DNA of 64,000 nucleotides from Rhizobium pisi (GTDB taxonomy: Bacteria > Pseudomonadota > Alphaproteobacteria > Rhizobiales > Rhizobiaceae). The stretch lies in NCBI RefSeq assembly GCF_003938655.1, contig NZ_RJJT01000029.1, forward strand, positions 1 through 64,000, read 5' to 3'. This document shows positions 27,720 to 36,897 of the stretch, piece by piece; position 1 is the stretch's first letter; every line of letters starts with the position of its first letter. The notes beneath the pieces are model-generated. The model was not told where the DNA came from and searched no databases. It was given only the letters and a program-made list of their open reading frames with translations. The position numbers and the translations under genes were made by a program.

Positions 27720-30092
27720 TCACAGCCTGCGGAAGACAAGAACACCTGCCGCAGGCAGCACGGCATTGAGCGCTCCCGCCGTGGCCCTGATCTTTGCGCC
27801 GCCATTGCCGACATTCCAGCCGCCATATTCCTGAGCATCGGTGTTAAAGACCTCCTCCCAGAGGGCATCTCCCAGGCGTTCGCTATGCAGCCAATAACCG
27901 TCATCGAAAGGAGCGTCGTTCAGCGATCCGACCACAAGGAAATCCTCGCCGTCGTTCCACCGGTGGAATGCGATTACCCGATTTTCGTCATGAATTAGGG
28001 GAATGGCGATGTTGCGCGAACGAATAGCTGCTTCGCGGATGCTGAGTGCGATCAGGTCGCGATAACAGCTGAGCAATCCCGCTCCGCCATTCTTGGCTTC
28101 GCCTAGAATATTCTCCCGGTTGTCGAGGAAATCATCGTAGCGATAGGGCTTCTGGGCGCCGATTTCCTCGCCCATGAAAAACATCGGCGTCCCGGCCGAC
28201 AGCAGCGTCATCGCTGCAGCGAACCTTGATCGCGCCTCGGCCCACTTGCGGGTTTCGCCGACAACAGGCGCGAAATTGACCGCGATAACAGCAGTTCGCG
28301 CCGATCCCTCTCGATTGCCGCAATCGTCATGCGACTGGTTGTAGACCACCTTTGATCGCGCGCTCGTGCGCAATGCGCCGGCAAATGACGACATGGTCAG
28401 AGGCCGCTCGTCGCCGAAACCGGCATTCTTCAGCAGCTGCGCCTGCGCACCGCCATGATATTCGACGAGATTGTGATGAAAATCGCCGTACCAGGTCGCG
28501 TCGAAGCCGAGTCCGTCGCCAGTCAGGCTCGGTTCCGTCATCGCCGACCAGTCGGAATAATCTTCGGCCGTCAGGAAAAGCTGCGGTTTGATCAGCCGCA
28601 TCGTGCGGGTCCACTGCTTTAAGAATTTGGCGCCGAAGGCCGCGGCCCGATCAGCGCGACGGCCATCGGCGTGCAGAACCGGATATTGATGGATCGAGCT
28701 CGTCTGATCCAACCGGAAGCCATCGATATGGCAGACGGAGACGAAAAAGGCGGCGCTCGAAATGAAAAGCTGGCGCACGGCTTCTTCATCGAAGGCAGGC
28801 GCCCATCCCGTGGAGATGTTGTCGATATATCCGCCTCTGGGATCGGCGTAGTCCTCCGGCCGTCCTTCGTACCAGTAATAGATATTGCGCGTGTGATCGT
28901 TGGAATCATAGGCCCATTGCGCGCGCTCGCCGTCCGGATCGAAGTGGTTGTAACAAACATCGAGGATGACGGCGATGCCCTGTTGATGGCACGCCTTGAC
29001 GAACATCTTCAACCGGTCTGTGCCGCCCGCGCCGTGGTCCGCGGCAAAGAAATGCGACGTGCCGTAACCCCAATTGGCCCGGGTCTCGAATTCCGCAATC
29101 GGCAGCAGTTCCACGGCGTTGACGCCCAGCGCCGAAAGATGGGCGACGAATGCGATGGCGTCATCGAGCGTTCCGGGGGCGGACTTGCCGAAGCCAAGAG
29201 CGCCGACATGCAATTCATAAATGACAAGATTTTCGAGCCGATCCTGAAGCAGCCGTCCGGCAACGAACTCGTCCGCCCAGAAAGCCTCGGCGGCAACCTC
29301 CTGGCCTGAAGGGAGCACCACCCGTTTCGGATCGCAGACGACTGAGCAGCTCTGCGGTCCGTCCAATGCCGCCGGCGATCCGCGATAGATTGCGCCGTCG
29401 GGATCGAAATCTCCGGCGCCGATCTGCATGAGAGACCAGATATCGGTCCGGTAGGCGAATGATCCGTCGTCCTTGGTAACGCGGTACATATAGGGCGTGC
29501 CGACCATGCCGTCGAAATCGGCAAGTGTGCCATCATCGCCGGTTTCAGCGATCCAGAACCCATCCGTGGCCCTTCTCATGCCGATGGTCGCGTCCGTGCC
29601 GGTGCCGTCGTCGGCGATATAGCCGATAGCGGGATCGGCGAGCACGAGCGAAACCTCTTTCGCGTTCGGCGCCCAGACCGAGAAGCGAATGCCGTCGGCG
29701 GCGCCGGGCCTTTCAACCCGATTGGCCCCCAGACGGCCGATCCATGTCAGATAGTAGATCTGCGGCGCCATGTCCCGCTGGAGATCGAAAGCACGTTCAC
29801 GACGCGACGAGGTCTCGTCATCCAATTCGGCGGCGATCGCCCAGAGGTTCGGTGTATCAGGCCGATCCAGCTCGATACCCCAGCGAAAATTTGTGCCGAT
29901 CCCGGCATCTGGAAAGGAAACATCTGCAATGAAGACCTCATATCCGTCTTCGTCATGGGAACGCCGCATAGGAACGGACGTCCAATCGTTCGAATGCCGA
30001 CCGTGCTCGTCCCAACTGCCACGAAGGCGGACATTGTCGAATTCCGTCGACGGCAAGCCACTGCGAAACCGGAATTGAACATTGACGGTCAT
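27720..30092 (-). CDS. GH13 alpha-glucan-active enzyme, branching-enzyme-like
   Basis: A 790-residue enzyme. Two N-terminal beta domains come first (CBM48-like SVWAPNAKEVSLVLAD near residues 133-148), then a GH13 barrel with DVCYNHF, GFRLDQTSSIH (nucleophile Asp), FLTAEDYSDW (acid/base Glu) and YNQSHDD regions. The C-terminal beta domain (FLVVGSLNDAPFDDGYWL, AQEYGGWNVGNGGA) resembles that of glycogen branching enzymes. The likely substrate is a glucan such as glycogen or a maltodextrin. The ATG at 30092 has GGAGG at the right distance; the ATG 12 bases earlier lies within that site. It is not next to other glycogen genes. Confidence 0.75.
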   Translation of the reverse strand: MTVNVQFRFRSGLPSTEFDNVRLRGSWDEHGRHSNDWTSVPMRRSHDEDGYEVFIADVSFPDAGIGTNFRWGIELDRPDTPNLWAIAAELDDETSSRRERAFDLQRDMAPQIYYLTWIGRLGANRVERPGAADGIRFSVWAPNAKEVSLVLADPAIGYIADDGTGTDATIGMRRATDGFWIAETGDDGTLADFDGMVGTPYMYRVTKDDGSFAYRTDIWSLMQIGAGDFDPDGAIYRGSPAALDGPQSCSVVCDPKRVVLPSGQEVAAEAFWADEFVAGRLLQDRLENLVIYELHVGALGFGKSAPGTLDDAIAFVAHLSALGVNAVELLPIAEFETRANWGYGTSHFFAADHGAGGTDRLKMFVKACHQQGIAVILDVCYNHFDPDGERAQWAYDSNDHTRNIYYWYEGRPEDYADPRGGYIDNISTGWAPAFDEEAVRQLFISSAAFFVSVCHIDGFRLDQTSSIHQYPVLHADGRRADRAAAFGAKFLKQWTRTMRLIKPQLFLTAEDYSDWSAMTEPSLTGDGLGFDATWYGDFHHNLVEYHGGAQAQLLKNAGFGDERPLTMSSFAGALRTSARSKVVYNQSHDDCGNREGSARTAVIAVNFAPVVGETRKWAEARSRFAAAMTLLSAGTPMFFMGEEIGAQKPYRYDDFLDNRENILGEAKNGGAGLLSCYRDLIALSIREAAIRSRNIAIPLIHDENRVIAFHRWNDGEDFLVVGSLNDAPFDDGYWLHSERLGDALWEEVFNTDAQEYGGWNVGNGGAKIRATAGALNAVLPAAGVLVFRRL

Positions 30093-30352
30093 CGGATCCT
30101 CCAAACCTGCATCGGATTACGTCATGCAATGGGGTATGGGCCGTCTCAGGCGGCATGATCAGCAGGCTGAATGCAAAAAGGCAAGCACCAATTCCGCAGC
30201 AATTGCGATGCGACGCAGGTCACATTCAGAACAATAAATCATGGTTAACGGGCAACACTGCACGGCCCTCCCCGTGTATTAAATCGATTCGGCTTCAGCA
30301 AATGGGGATATATTCCCACAGCCGATTCCCTTGTAAACTGGGAGAAAAACTT
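30093..30352. other. Promoter region of GH13 and RTX glycosidase genes
   Basis: About 260 bases between divergent genes. An imperfect inverted repeat (TGGGGATATATTCCCA, 30303-30318) lies 35 bases before the ATG of the RTX gene, and GGGAG at 30340-30344 is its ribosome-binding site. I see no further element. Confidence 0.35.
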
Positions 30353-32479
30353 ATGGCTCAAGCTGTTAGAATAAACGATATTATTCGTTCCTTTGGCATC
30401 GACACACATATCGACTATACAGACGGAAAATATTCCAATGTCGGTGAAGTTGTCAAAGCTCTCGACTATCTTGGCCTCGACACGGTCCGCGATCATGCCC
30501 CCAACACCGCTTCCGATCCCAACGGTCAGACGCATCTCGGCGATGCGGCCGCAGCCGGCGTGCAATTCGTCTTCAGCGCCCAGCGGGAAGTGGACCCCGC
30601 GACCGTCGCCCAGCGGCTGCATACCTTCGTGCAGGCCCATCCCGGTTCGGTCGTCGGCATCGAAGGTCCGAACGAAGTCAACAACTGGCCGGTCGGCTAT
30701 CACGGCCTCAGCGGCCAGGCAGCCGCGCTCGCCTATCAGAAGGACTTGTTTGCCGCCGTCAACGCAGATCCCTTGCTGAAGAATATCCCGGTCCTCGGCT
30801 TTACCGGATATACCGTCGCTTCCGCGTCCGACTACACGACGATCCACACCTACGCGAAAGATGGCGACCAGCCATATTCCTGGCTCTCCCGGGAATCCGG
30901 TGTTCAACGCGCTGCCGATCCCGGCAAGCCGCTTGCAGTCACCGAGACGGGCTATCACACCTCGCTGACCGCCGACACCAATGGCGGCTGGGAAGGCGTC
31001 AGTGAAGCGACGCAGGCAAAGCTCGTGCTCAATACATTGATGGACGGGGCAGCGCTCGGATCGAAAAACACGTTCATCTACGAACTGCTGGACGCCTATT
31101 CCGATCCGCAGGGCACCAATCAAGAAAAGCATTTCGGCCTTTTTCATCTCGACTATTCCGCCAAGCCGGCAGCGACGGCAATCCACAATATGACCGAAAT
31201 CCTCGATGACGGCGGCGCGACCAAGGCAAGCTTCAGCGCGGGGGCCCTCAACTATTCGATCGACGGTCTGCCGTCGTCCGCACACAGTTTGCTCACGGAA
31301 AAATCGGACGGCAGCTACCAGATCATCATCTGGAACGAGCCCGACATCTGGAACCAGGCCTCCGACACCGCCATTCAAGCCGCGACGTCAGGCGTCAAGA
31401 TCAATCTCGGGGCCTCCTTCGGCGCCGTGGAGGTCTTTGATCCTCTGAGCGGAACGGCGGCAATCAAGAGCCTCAGCAACGTTTCGTCCCTGACGCTTGA
31501 CGTCGTCGACCATCCCCTGATCATCAACATCAAGGGCGGCAGCGCCAGCACGCCTCCACCGGCCGGCGACCATCTCTACGGCGGCACCGGCAACGACACT
31601 TTCACCGTGAGCAACCCCGCCCAAATCGTCGACGAAAGCAAAGGCGGTGGGACCGACACCGTCATGTCGTCGATTAGCTTCAGCCTCAAGGATACCGCGC
31701 ATACGATCGGAAATGTCGAGAATCTGACGCTGACCGGCACCGCCAATCTGAACGGCACGGGGAATGCCCTGGCGAATGTTCTCACCGGCAATTCCGGCAA
31801 CAATATCCTCGATGGAAGCACGGGCGCCGACCACATGTCGGGGCACGCCGGCAACGACACCTATGTGGTCGACAATACGGGCGATTTTGCCGATGAAACA
31901 GGCGCATCCGGCAAGGACACCATCAATGCTTCGATCTCCTTCAATCTGGCTGATCAGACACGCACCGCCGGAACGATCGAAAACCTCGCCTTGACCGGAA
32001 CGGCCAATCTCAGCGCGACAGGCAACAACGCGGCCAACGTTCTCACAGGCAACGACGGAAGCAACATTATCAATGGCGGCAAAGGCGCCGATCAGATGAC
32101 CGGCGGGCTCGGTAGCGACAAGCTGATCGGGAAAGCCGGCGCGGACATTTTGACCGGCGGCGGCGGAGCCGATTCCTTCGTCTTCGACGTGAAGCCCGAC
32201 AATCTCAGCGTCGACAAGATCCGGGATTTCTCTTCCGCGGCGGGCGACAAGCTATTGTTCGACCATGCGATTTTCGCCGCACTCAGCCTCTCCGGATTTT
32301 CGGATGAGAATTTCGTTCTGGGAACGAAAGCGCTCGAGGCCGATGATAGACTGATCTACAATCAGACCAGCGGCGCTCTATTCTTTGACGCGGATGGAAG
32401 CGCAGCGGGCAGCGCAGTCCATGTCGCCGATCTCGACAAGTCTCCCGCACTTCACTTCAGCGATTTCCACCTTCTCTGA
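30353..32479 (+). CDS. Secreted glycoside-hydrolase with C-terminal RTX calcium repeats
   Basis: The 708-residue protein has no N-terminal signal peptide. The first 350 residues form a TIM-barrel glycosidase of GH39-like style: acid/base candidate Glu108 in EGPNEVNNW and nucleophile candidate Glu198 in AVTETGYH. The C-terminal third carries nonapeptide RTX calcium repeats (GGTGNDTFTV, GHAGNDTYVV, then a dense array GGKGADQMTGGLGSDKLIG to GGGGADSFVFD), the classic sign of type I secretion. In rhizobia such proteins are exported by PrsDE and act on exopolysaccharide. Start chosen at 30353 because of GGGAG. A longer upstream frame exists but is probably not used. Confidence 0.85.
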   Translation: MAQAVRINDIIRSFGIDTHIDYTDGKYSNVGEVVKALDYLGLDTVRDHAPNTASDPNGQTHLGDAAAAGVQFVFSAQREVDPATVAQRLHTFVQAHPGSVVGIEGPNEVNNWPVGYHGLSGQAAALAYQKDLFAAVNADPLLKNIPVLGFTGYTVASASDYTTIHTYAKDGDQPYSWLSRESGVQRAADPGKPLAVTETGYHTSLTADTNGGWEGVSEATQAKLVLNTLMDGAALGSKNTFIYELLDAYSDPQGTNQEKHFGLFHLDYSAKPAATAIHNMTEILDDGGATKASFSAGALNYSIDGLPSSAHSLLTEKSDGSYQIIIWNEPDIWNQASDTAIQAATSGVKINLGASFGAVEVFDPLSGTAAIKSLSNVSSLTLDVVDHPLIINIKGGSASTPPPAGDHLYGGTGNDTFTVSNPAQIVDESKGGGTDTVMSSISFSLKDTAHTIGNVENLTLTGTANLNGTGNALANVLTGNSGNNILDGSTGADHMSGHAGNDTYVVDNTGDFADETGASGKDTINASISFNLADQTRTAGTIENLALTGTANLSATGNNAANVLTGNDGSNIINGGKGADQMTGGLGSDKLIGKAGADILTGGGGADSFVFDVKPDNLSVDKIRDFSSAAGDKLLFDHAIFAALSLSGFSDENFVLGTKALEADDRLIYNQTSGALFFDADGSAAGSAVHVADLDKSPALHFSDFHLL

Positions 32480-32486
32480 TAGGGAT

Positions 32487-32505
32487 AGCGGCCGTTCCGG
32501 CCGCT
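32487..32505 (+). terminator. Hairpin after the RTX glycosidase gene
   Basis: Arms AGCGGCCG and CGGCCGCT (8 bases) with loop TTC, eight bases after the stop codon. No T-run follows, so it may act as a weak terminator or protect the 3' end. Confidence 0.5.
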
Positions 32506-32634
32506 TCCACCACAATCGAATACAATGAATTTCCGTGGCATGACAGGCAGCCGGCGTTGCCGCGCCCCTCTTGCCGCCGCGGATATCCGCCACATTCTTC
32601 CATTGATGCCACTCGTGCAGCAGCGGAGAAGCCT

Positions 32635-32937
32635 TTGCCCTGGATCGCCTATATCGCCCATTTCATCGCCGCAGCCTTTCTGACGAACGGCGTGCCGCAT
32701 TTCGTCAACGGCGTCAGCGGCCGGTCTTTCCGCAGCCCTTTTGCGCCGCGGGCAAAGCTTGGCTCGCCGACAGCCAATGTCGTCTGGGGCTGGGCAAATT
32801 TCCTCATTGCCTTCCTGCTCTTTGCCAATATCGGGCCGCTCTATATCGGCACGCCGGGCGATACGATCTTTGTTGCGGCCGGCATGCTCGTCACCGGCAT
32901 CGTCCTTGCTCGGATTTTCGAGGGCCAGTCTCGATAG
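32635..32937 (+). CDS. Small integral membrane protein of unknown function
   Basis: The 100-residue protein (TTG start at 32635, preceded by GGAGA) has three hydrophobic helices (IAYIAHFIAAAFLTNG, VVWGWANFLIAFLLFANIG, IFVAAGMLVTGIVLARI). The GVPHFVNG segment near residue 18 looks conserved within this group. A longer frame from an ATG at 32557 gives a non-hydrophobic N-terminus without a ribosome-binding site. No family name is known to me. The gene lies just before the HxlR regulator and its operator-like palindrome, so the two may be functionally linked. Confidence 0.55.
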   Translation: MPWIAYIAHFIAAAFLTNGVPHFVNGVSGRSFRSPFAPRAKLGSPTANVVWGWANFLIAFLLFANIGPLYIGTPGDTIFVAAGMLVTGIVLARIFEGQSR

Positions 32938-32954
32938 TAACTTGCATGATGATA

Positions 32955-32971
32955 GTCACTGTTGTAGTGAC
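32955..32971. promoter_or_regulatory. Operator-like palindrome before the HxlR gene
   Basis: GTCACT and AGTGAC arms separated by GTTGT form a perfect 6-5-6 inverted repeat, with TTGCAT just upstream. It lies immediately before the preferred HxlR start at 32979 and after the stop of the membrane-protein gene. HxlR regulators usually bind such palindromes near their own promoter. Confidence 0.65.
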
Positions 32972-32978
32972 ATCAGCC

Positions 32979-33485
32979 ATGCAGCGGACAAGCTTCAGCA
33001 ATTTCAAATGCCCGGCGGCACGCGCGCTCGACAGCGTCGGCGACTGGTGGAGCATCCTGATTCTGCGCGACGCCTTCCAGGGACTGTCGCACTTCGATGA
33101 ATTCCAGAAGAGCCTCGGCGTGGCGCCAAACATCCTGACGCGGCGGCTGAAGCATCTGACCGATGAAGGGCTGTTCGAACGGCGGCTCTATCAACAACGC
33201 CCTGCCCGTTACGAGTATGTCTTGACGGAAAAGGGACGGGATTTCTTTCCTGTTTTGATGGCGCTGTTTTCCTGGGGAAGCCGCCATATTCCGGCAGAGG
33301 ACCTCGCCTTCCTGCTCGGCGATGCTGCCTCCGGCCAAGAGCGCAAAACGGTGCTGGTCGACGCTCAGACCGGCGAACAAGTCACACCCGAGAACACCAG
33401 CCTGCTTGCAGGCCCAGCCGCCGATGACGGGGTGCGCGAACGGATCGCCCGCATGCGCGCATGGTATCTCGGCATCGACGCATAG
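32979..33485 (+). CDS. HxlR-family transcriptional regulator
   Basis: The 168-residue protein has the MarR-like winged helix of HxlR: CPAARALDSVGDWWSILILRDAF, FDEFQKSLGVAPNILTRRLKHLTDEGLFERRLY and RYEYVLTEKGRDF. The C-terminal 50 residues are an extension of uncertain role. The Cys near the N-terminus (NFKCPAA) is the usual redox- or thiol-sensing position. The start at 32979 leaves the palindrome upstream; an earlier ATG at 32946 would place it inside the gene. A ketosynthase follows 12 bases later. Confidence 0.85.
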   Translation: MQRTSFSNFKCPAARALDSVGDWWSILILRDAFQGLSHFDEFQKSLGVAPNILTRRLKHLTDEGLFERRLYQQRPARYEYVLTEKGRDFFPVLMALFSWGSRHIPAEDLAFLLGDAASGQERKTVLVDAQTGEQVTPENTSLLAGPAADDGVRERIARMRAWYLGIDA

Positions 33486-33497
33486 AGAGGAAATGCA

Positions 33498-34763
33498 ATG
33501 GATCGTATCGTTGTCACCGGCATGGGACTTGTCTCGCCACTCGGCACCGGCGTCGAGCCCGCCTGGAGACGTCTTCTCGACGGCGGCTCGGGTCTGAGTG
33601 TGCTGGCGGAAGATATCGTCGGCGAGCTTTCGGCCAAGGTCGGCGGTATCGTTCCCAGCATCGCCGAGGACGCGGAAGCCGGTTTCGATCCCGATCGATA
33701 CGTGCCGCCCAAGGATCAGAAGAAGATGGACCGCTTCATCCACTTCGCCATGGCGGCGACGGAAGAAGCGGTGAAGCAAGCCGGCTGGATGCCTACAGAC
33801 GAAGGCGAGCGCGAGCGCACAGCAACGATCATCGCCTCCGGGGTCGGCGGTTTTCCGGCGATCGCCGAAGCGGTGCGGATCAGCGAAACGCGCGGCGTGC
33901 GGCGGCTATCGCCCTTCACCGTGCCTTCCTTCCTCGTCAACCTTGCAGCCGGCCAGGTCAGCATCCGCTACGGCTTCAAAGGACCGCTCGGCGCGCCAGT
34001 GACGGCTTGTGCGGCCAGCGTCCAGGCGATCGGCGATGCGGCGCGGCTGATCCGCTCCGGAGAAGCGGATGTGGCGATCTGCGGCGGCGCCGAAGCCTGC
34101 ATCGACAAGGTGAGCCTCGGGGGCTTTGCCGCCGCCCGCGCTCTTTCCACCGGCTTTAACGACACGCCGGAACTTGCGTCGCGGCCCTTCGACACGGCAC
34201 GCGACGGTTTCGTCATGGGCGAAGGCGCCGGCATTCTGGTCATCGAGACGCTGGAACATGCGCTTGCCCGTGGCGCCGTGCCGCTCGCTGAACTCGTCGG
34301 CTACGGCACGGCGGCAGACGCCTATCACATGACCTCTGGCCCTGAGGACGGCGATGGTGCCCGCAGGGCGATGGAGGCCGCGCTGAGGCAAGCAAAGATC
34401 CCCACCTCGGAGGTCAAGCATCTGAACGCGCATGCGACCTCGACACCGGTCGGTGACAGAGGCGAGATCGCGGCGATCAGCACGGTTTTCGGCCGCAATG
34501 GCGGCATCGCCGTCAGCGCGACGAAATCGGCGACCGGCCATCTGCTGGGTGCCGCCGGCGGGCTGGAGGCGATCTTCACCATCCTCGCATTGCGCGACCA
34601 GATCGCGCCGCCGACCCGCAACCTGGATGAGGCCGATCTAGCCGCTGACGGCATCGATATCGTCGGCAAGACGGCGCGGCCGGTGGCGATGGACTATGCC
34701 ATTACCAACGGTTTCGGTTTCGGCGGGGTGAATGCCAGCGCCCTCTTCCGGCGCTGGTCTTAG
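33498..34763 (+). CDS. fabF: Beta-ketoacyl-ACP synthase II (FabF type)
   Basis: A complete 421-residue thiolase-fold ketosynthase. The active-site Cys171 is in TACAASVQAIGD; the catalytic histidines are in LNAHATSTPVGD and SATGHLLGAAGG, with the lysine in ATKSATGH. It condenses malonyl-ACP with an acyl-ACP in the cytosol. Here it stands alone, 12 bases after an HxlR gene and not next to other fab genes. It may be an extra FabF for a specialised acyl chain rather than the housekeeping enzyme; the symbol reflects the family. Confidence 0.85.
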   Translation: MDRIVVTGMGLVSPLGTGVEPAWRRLLDGGSGLSVLAEDIVGELSAKVGGIVPSIAEDAEAGFDPDRYVPPKDQKKMDRFIHFAMAATEEAVKQAGWMPTDEGERERTATIIASGVGGFPAIAEAVRISETRGVRRLSPFTVPSFLVNLAAGQVSIRYGFKGPLGAPVTACAASVQAIGDAARLIRSGEADVAICGGAEACIDKVSLGGFAAARALSTGFNDTPELASRPFDTARDGFVMGEGAGILVIETLEHALARGAVPLAELVGYGTAADAYHMTSGPEDGDGARRAMEAALRQAKIPTSEVKHLNAHATSTPVGDRGEIAAISTVFGRNGGIAVSATKSATGHLLGAAGGLEAIFTILALRDQIAPPTRNLDEADLAADGIDIVGKTARPVAMDYAITNGFGFGGVNASALFRRWS

Positions 34764-34844
34764 CGCCCACTTTCCTTGCGCTGGAAATGGCCTACACTTC
34801 CGCTCTATCGGGAGCATTCCTTCGATAGAGCCGGAGATCAACCC

Positions 34845-35273
34845 ATGCGCGCCTTCTTCGCAGTTTTCATTCTGTGTGCAGCGTCCATCCTCTCCCACGC
34901 ATCGGCCCGCGCCGAAGATCCGATCGAAACGACGCGGACGATGATCGAGGAACAGATCAAGGCCTTCCTCAAGGACGATGCCGAGACCGCCTATTCCTTC
35001 GCCGCCCCCGGCATCAAGGCGATGTATCCCGACAAGAACGTGTTCTTCGCCATGGTCAAGAAGAGCTACGAGCCGGTCTATCACCCCGGCAACTACGCTT
35101 TCGGGCGCAGCCGCTCGATCGACAACGGCGCACTGATCTATCACGAGGTGCTGATTTCAGGCCGCGACGGCAAGGACTGGACGGCGATCTACCAGATCAC
35201 GCGCCAGCCGGACGGCAGCTACCGGATCAATGGGGTGCAGATCATGCCGAATACGGATAGCAAGGGCATTTGA
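34845..35273 (+). CDS. DUF4864 secreted protein
   Basis: A 142-residue precursor with a signal peptide (MRAFFAVFILCAASILSHASARAED). The DUF4864 body includes IEEQIKAFLKDDAETAYSFAAPG, MYPDKNVFFAMVKKSY and YQITRQPDGSYRINGV, an NTF2-like compact fold. No function is known for the family. The start at 34845 has GGAGATC upstream. The gap to the ketosynthase is about 80 bases. Confidence 0.8.
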   Translation: MRAFFAVFILCAASILSHASARAEDPIETTRTMIEEQIKAFLKDDAETAYSFAAPGIKAMYPDKNVFFAMVKKSYEPVYHPGNYAFGRSRSIDNGALIYHEVLISGRDGKDWTAIYQITRQPDGSYRINGVQIMPNTDSKGI

Positions 35274-35416
35274 GCGCTGGCAGACGCCGGTCACTATTCC
35301 GATAATCGAAATAATCACTTTCACCTTTTGCCGATTAACGTAGTCGAGCGAACGGCTATTGTTGGTTGCAGACGCCGACGCAGACGCTCGGTGATCTTCA
35401 ACCAAGGAGAAATGTG

Positions 35417-36391
35417 ATGAAGAGACTGATCCTTTCGCTGTTGCTGGCAACCGTCATCATCGCCCCTCTTTCTCAGGCTGTTGCAGCTCCAGCCACGCAG
35501 GCTGCGCTCATCCGCCAGGCTGCCGTAACCGTTCATTATCGCTCGGCCAAGATCGATGGTGTCGACATGTTCTATCGCGAAGCCGGCCCTGCCGATGGCC
35601 CAGTGGTTCTGCTGCTGCACGGCTTTCCGACATCGTCGCATATGTTCCGCAATCTCATCCCATTGCTGGCAGATCGCTATCACGTCATTGCACCGGATTA
35701 TCCGGGCTTCGGCCAGAGCGGCGCTCCCGATCACGCGAAGTTCGCCTATACGTTCGGCCATTACGCCGACATGGTCGACACGCTCATGGGCCAGATTGGC
35801 GCCAAGACATATGCGATGTATGTCATGGATTACGGCGCTCCGGTCGGCTACCGTTTGGCGCTCAAGCATCCCGAACGGGTTACCGGACTGATTATCCAGA
35901 ACGGAAACGCCTATGACGAAGGTCTGCGCGCGTTCTGGGATCCGATCAAGGCCTATTGGGCTGATGGCTCGCCCGAGAAGCGGGGGGCTCTGTCGAACCT
36001 CGTCGCTCTCGAAACCACCAAGTTCCAGTATACCGATGGCGTGAAGGATCTCTCGCGCATCAGCCCCGACAACTGGGTTCAAGATCAGGCGCTGCTCGAT
36101 CGGCCTGGGAACAAGGACATTCAACTGGATCTGTTCTACGACTACCGCACGAACGTTCCGCTCTACCCGCAGTTCCAGACGTTCTTTCGCGAGCGCAAGC
36201 CGCCGGCGCTGATCGTCTGGGGCAAAAACGACAAGATCTTTCCGGTGGAAGGCGCCCATCCCTATCTGCGCGATCTTCCGAACGCGGAAGTGCATATCCT
36301 TGATACGGGCCATTTCGCTCTGGAAGACAAGCTCGATGAAATGGCGCCCCTCATTCACGACTTTCTCGACCGGAAGGTGGCAAAGCGCTGA
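35417..36391 (+). CDS. Exported alpha/beta hydrolase, epoxide hydrolase/dehalogenase-like
   Basis: The 324-residue precursor has a signal peptide (LILSLLLATVIIAPLSQAVAAP). The alpha/beta fold is complete: oxyanion HGFPTSS (68-74), nucleophile candidate Asp138 in MDYGAPVGY (the aspartate nucleophile of haloalkane dehalogenases and epoxide hydrolases, not a serine), and a catalytic His in DTGHFAL. A cap region lies in between. It acts in the periplasm on an unknown substrate. AAGGAGAA lies before the ATG. Confidence 0.82.
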   Translation: MKRLILSLLLATVIIAPLSQAVAAPATQAALIRQAAVTVHYRSAKIDGVDMFYREAGPADGPVVLLLHGFPTSSHMFRNLIPLLADRYHVIAPDYPGFGQSGAPDHAKFAYTFGHYADMVDTLMGQIGAKTYAMYVMDYGAPVGYRLALKHPERVTGLIIQNGNAYDEGLRAFWDPIKAYWADGSPEKRGALSNLVALETTKFQYTDGVKDLSRISPDNWVQDQALLDRPGNKDIQLDLFYDYRTNVPLYPQFQTFFRERKPPALIVWGKNDKIFPVEGAHPYLRDLPNAEVHILDTGHFALEDKLDEMAPLIHDFLDRKVAKR

Positions 36392-36461
36392 GCTAGCGTA
36401 AGGCCTGCGCATTCCACGGCGAATGCGCAGGCTCGCATGCTTATTGCTTGCGGAGAGTGCT

Positions 36462-36788
36462 TTGACCAAAGATCTCATTACGCCGGTCATGCTCATACAG
36501 ATCGAACTTGCGATTGCGAGCACGAGAGGTGATCGCGATTCTCTTGACTTGTTGGAGATCGACGCAAAGCGGATGGCACTTACGGCGGCAGAGATCGACG
36601 CTGCAAAACGAGGAGCGAGTTTTGATGCAATCACCAATATCGCGGTTAAATTCGCGCTTGCCGATTACGCCGACGACGCGGCAGAAATAACGGCCGCGAA
36701 GAAGAAACTGGCTGCTTTCGGTGTGGCCGCCTTAGCTCCTCGTCTCCACGCCTTCGTGCAGGGGCTAAAACTGCCGACGTCAATATAG
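36462..36788 (+). CDS. Hypothetical protein, TTG start
   Basis: A 108-residue frame. The start is a TTG at 36462 with GGAGA five bases upstream; a longer frame from 36423 lacks this. The product is helix-rich (DLLEIDAKRMALTAAEIDAAKRGASFDAI) without a signal peptide or known domain. It lies between the exported hydrolase and the LysR regulator. Coding is likely because of the ribosome-binding site and the amino-acid composition. Confidence 0.5.
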   Translation: MTKDLITPVMLIQIELAIASTRGDRDSLDLLEIDAKRMALTAAEIDAAKRGASFDAITNIAVKFALADYADDAAEITAAKKKLAAFGVAALAPRLHAFVQGLKLPTSI

Positions 36789-36897
36789 AATGTTCCCGTT
36801 CAATGGCCTGCTACACCAAGGGTTCATGCGTTGCGATCGTCCCAAAAGCGTTTAATTCTGCAATCCTGAAACGATGTACGGGATGATTGCGGCTCGC

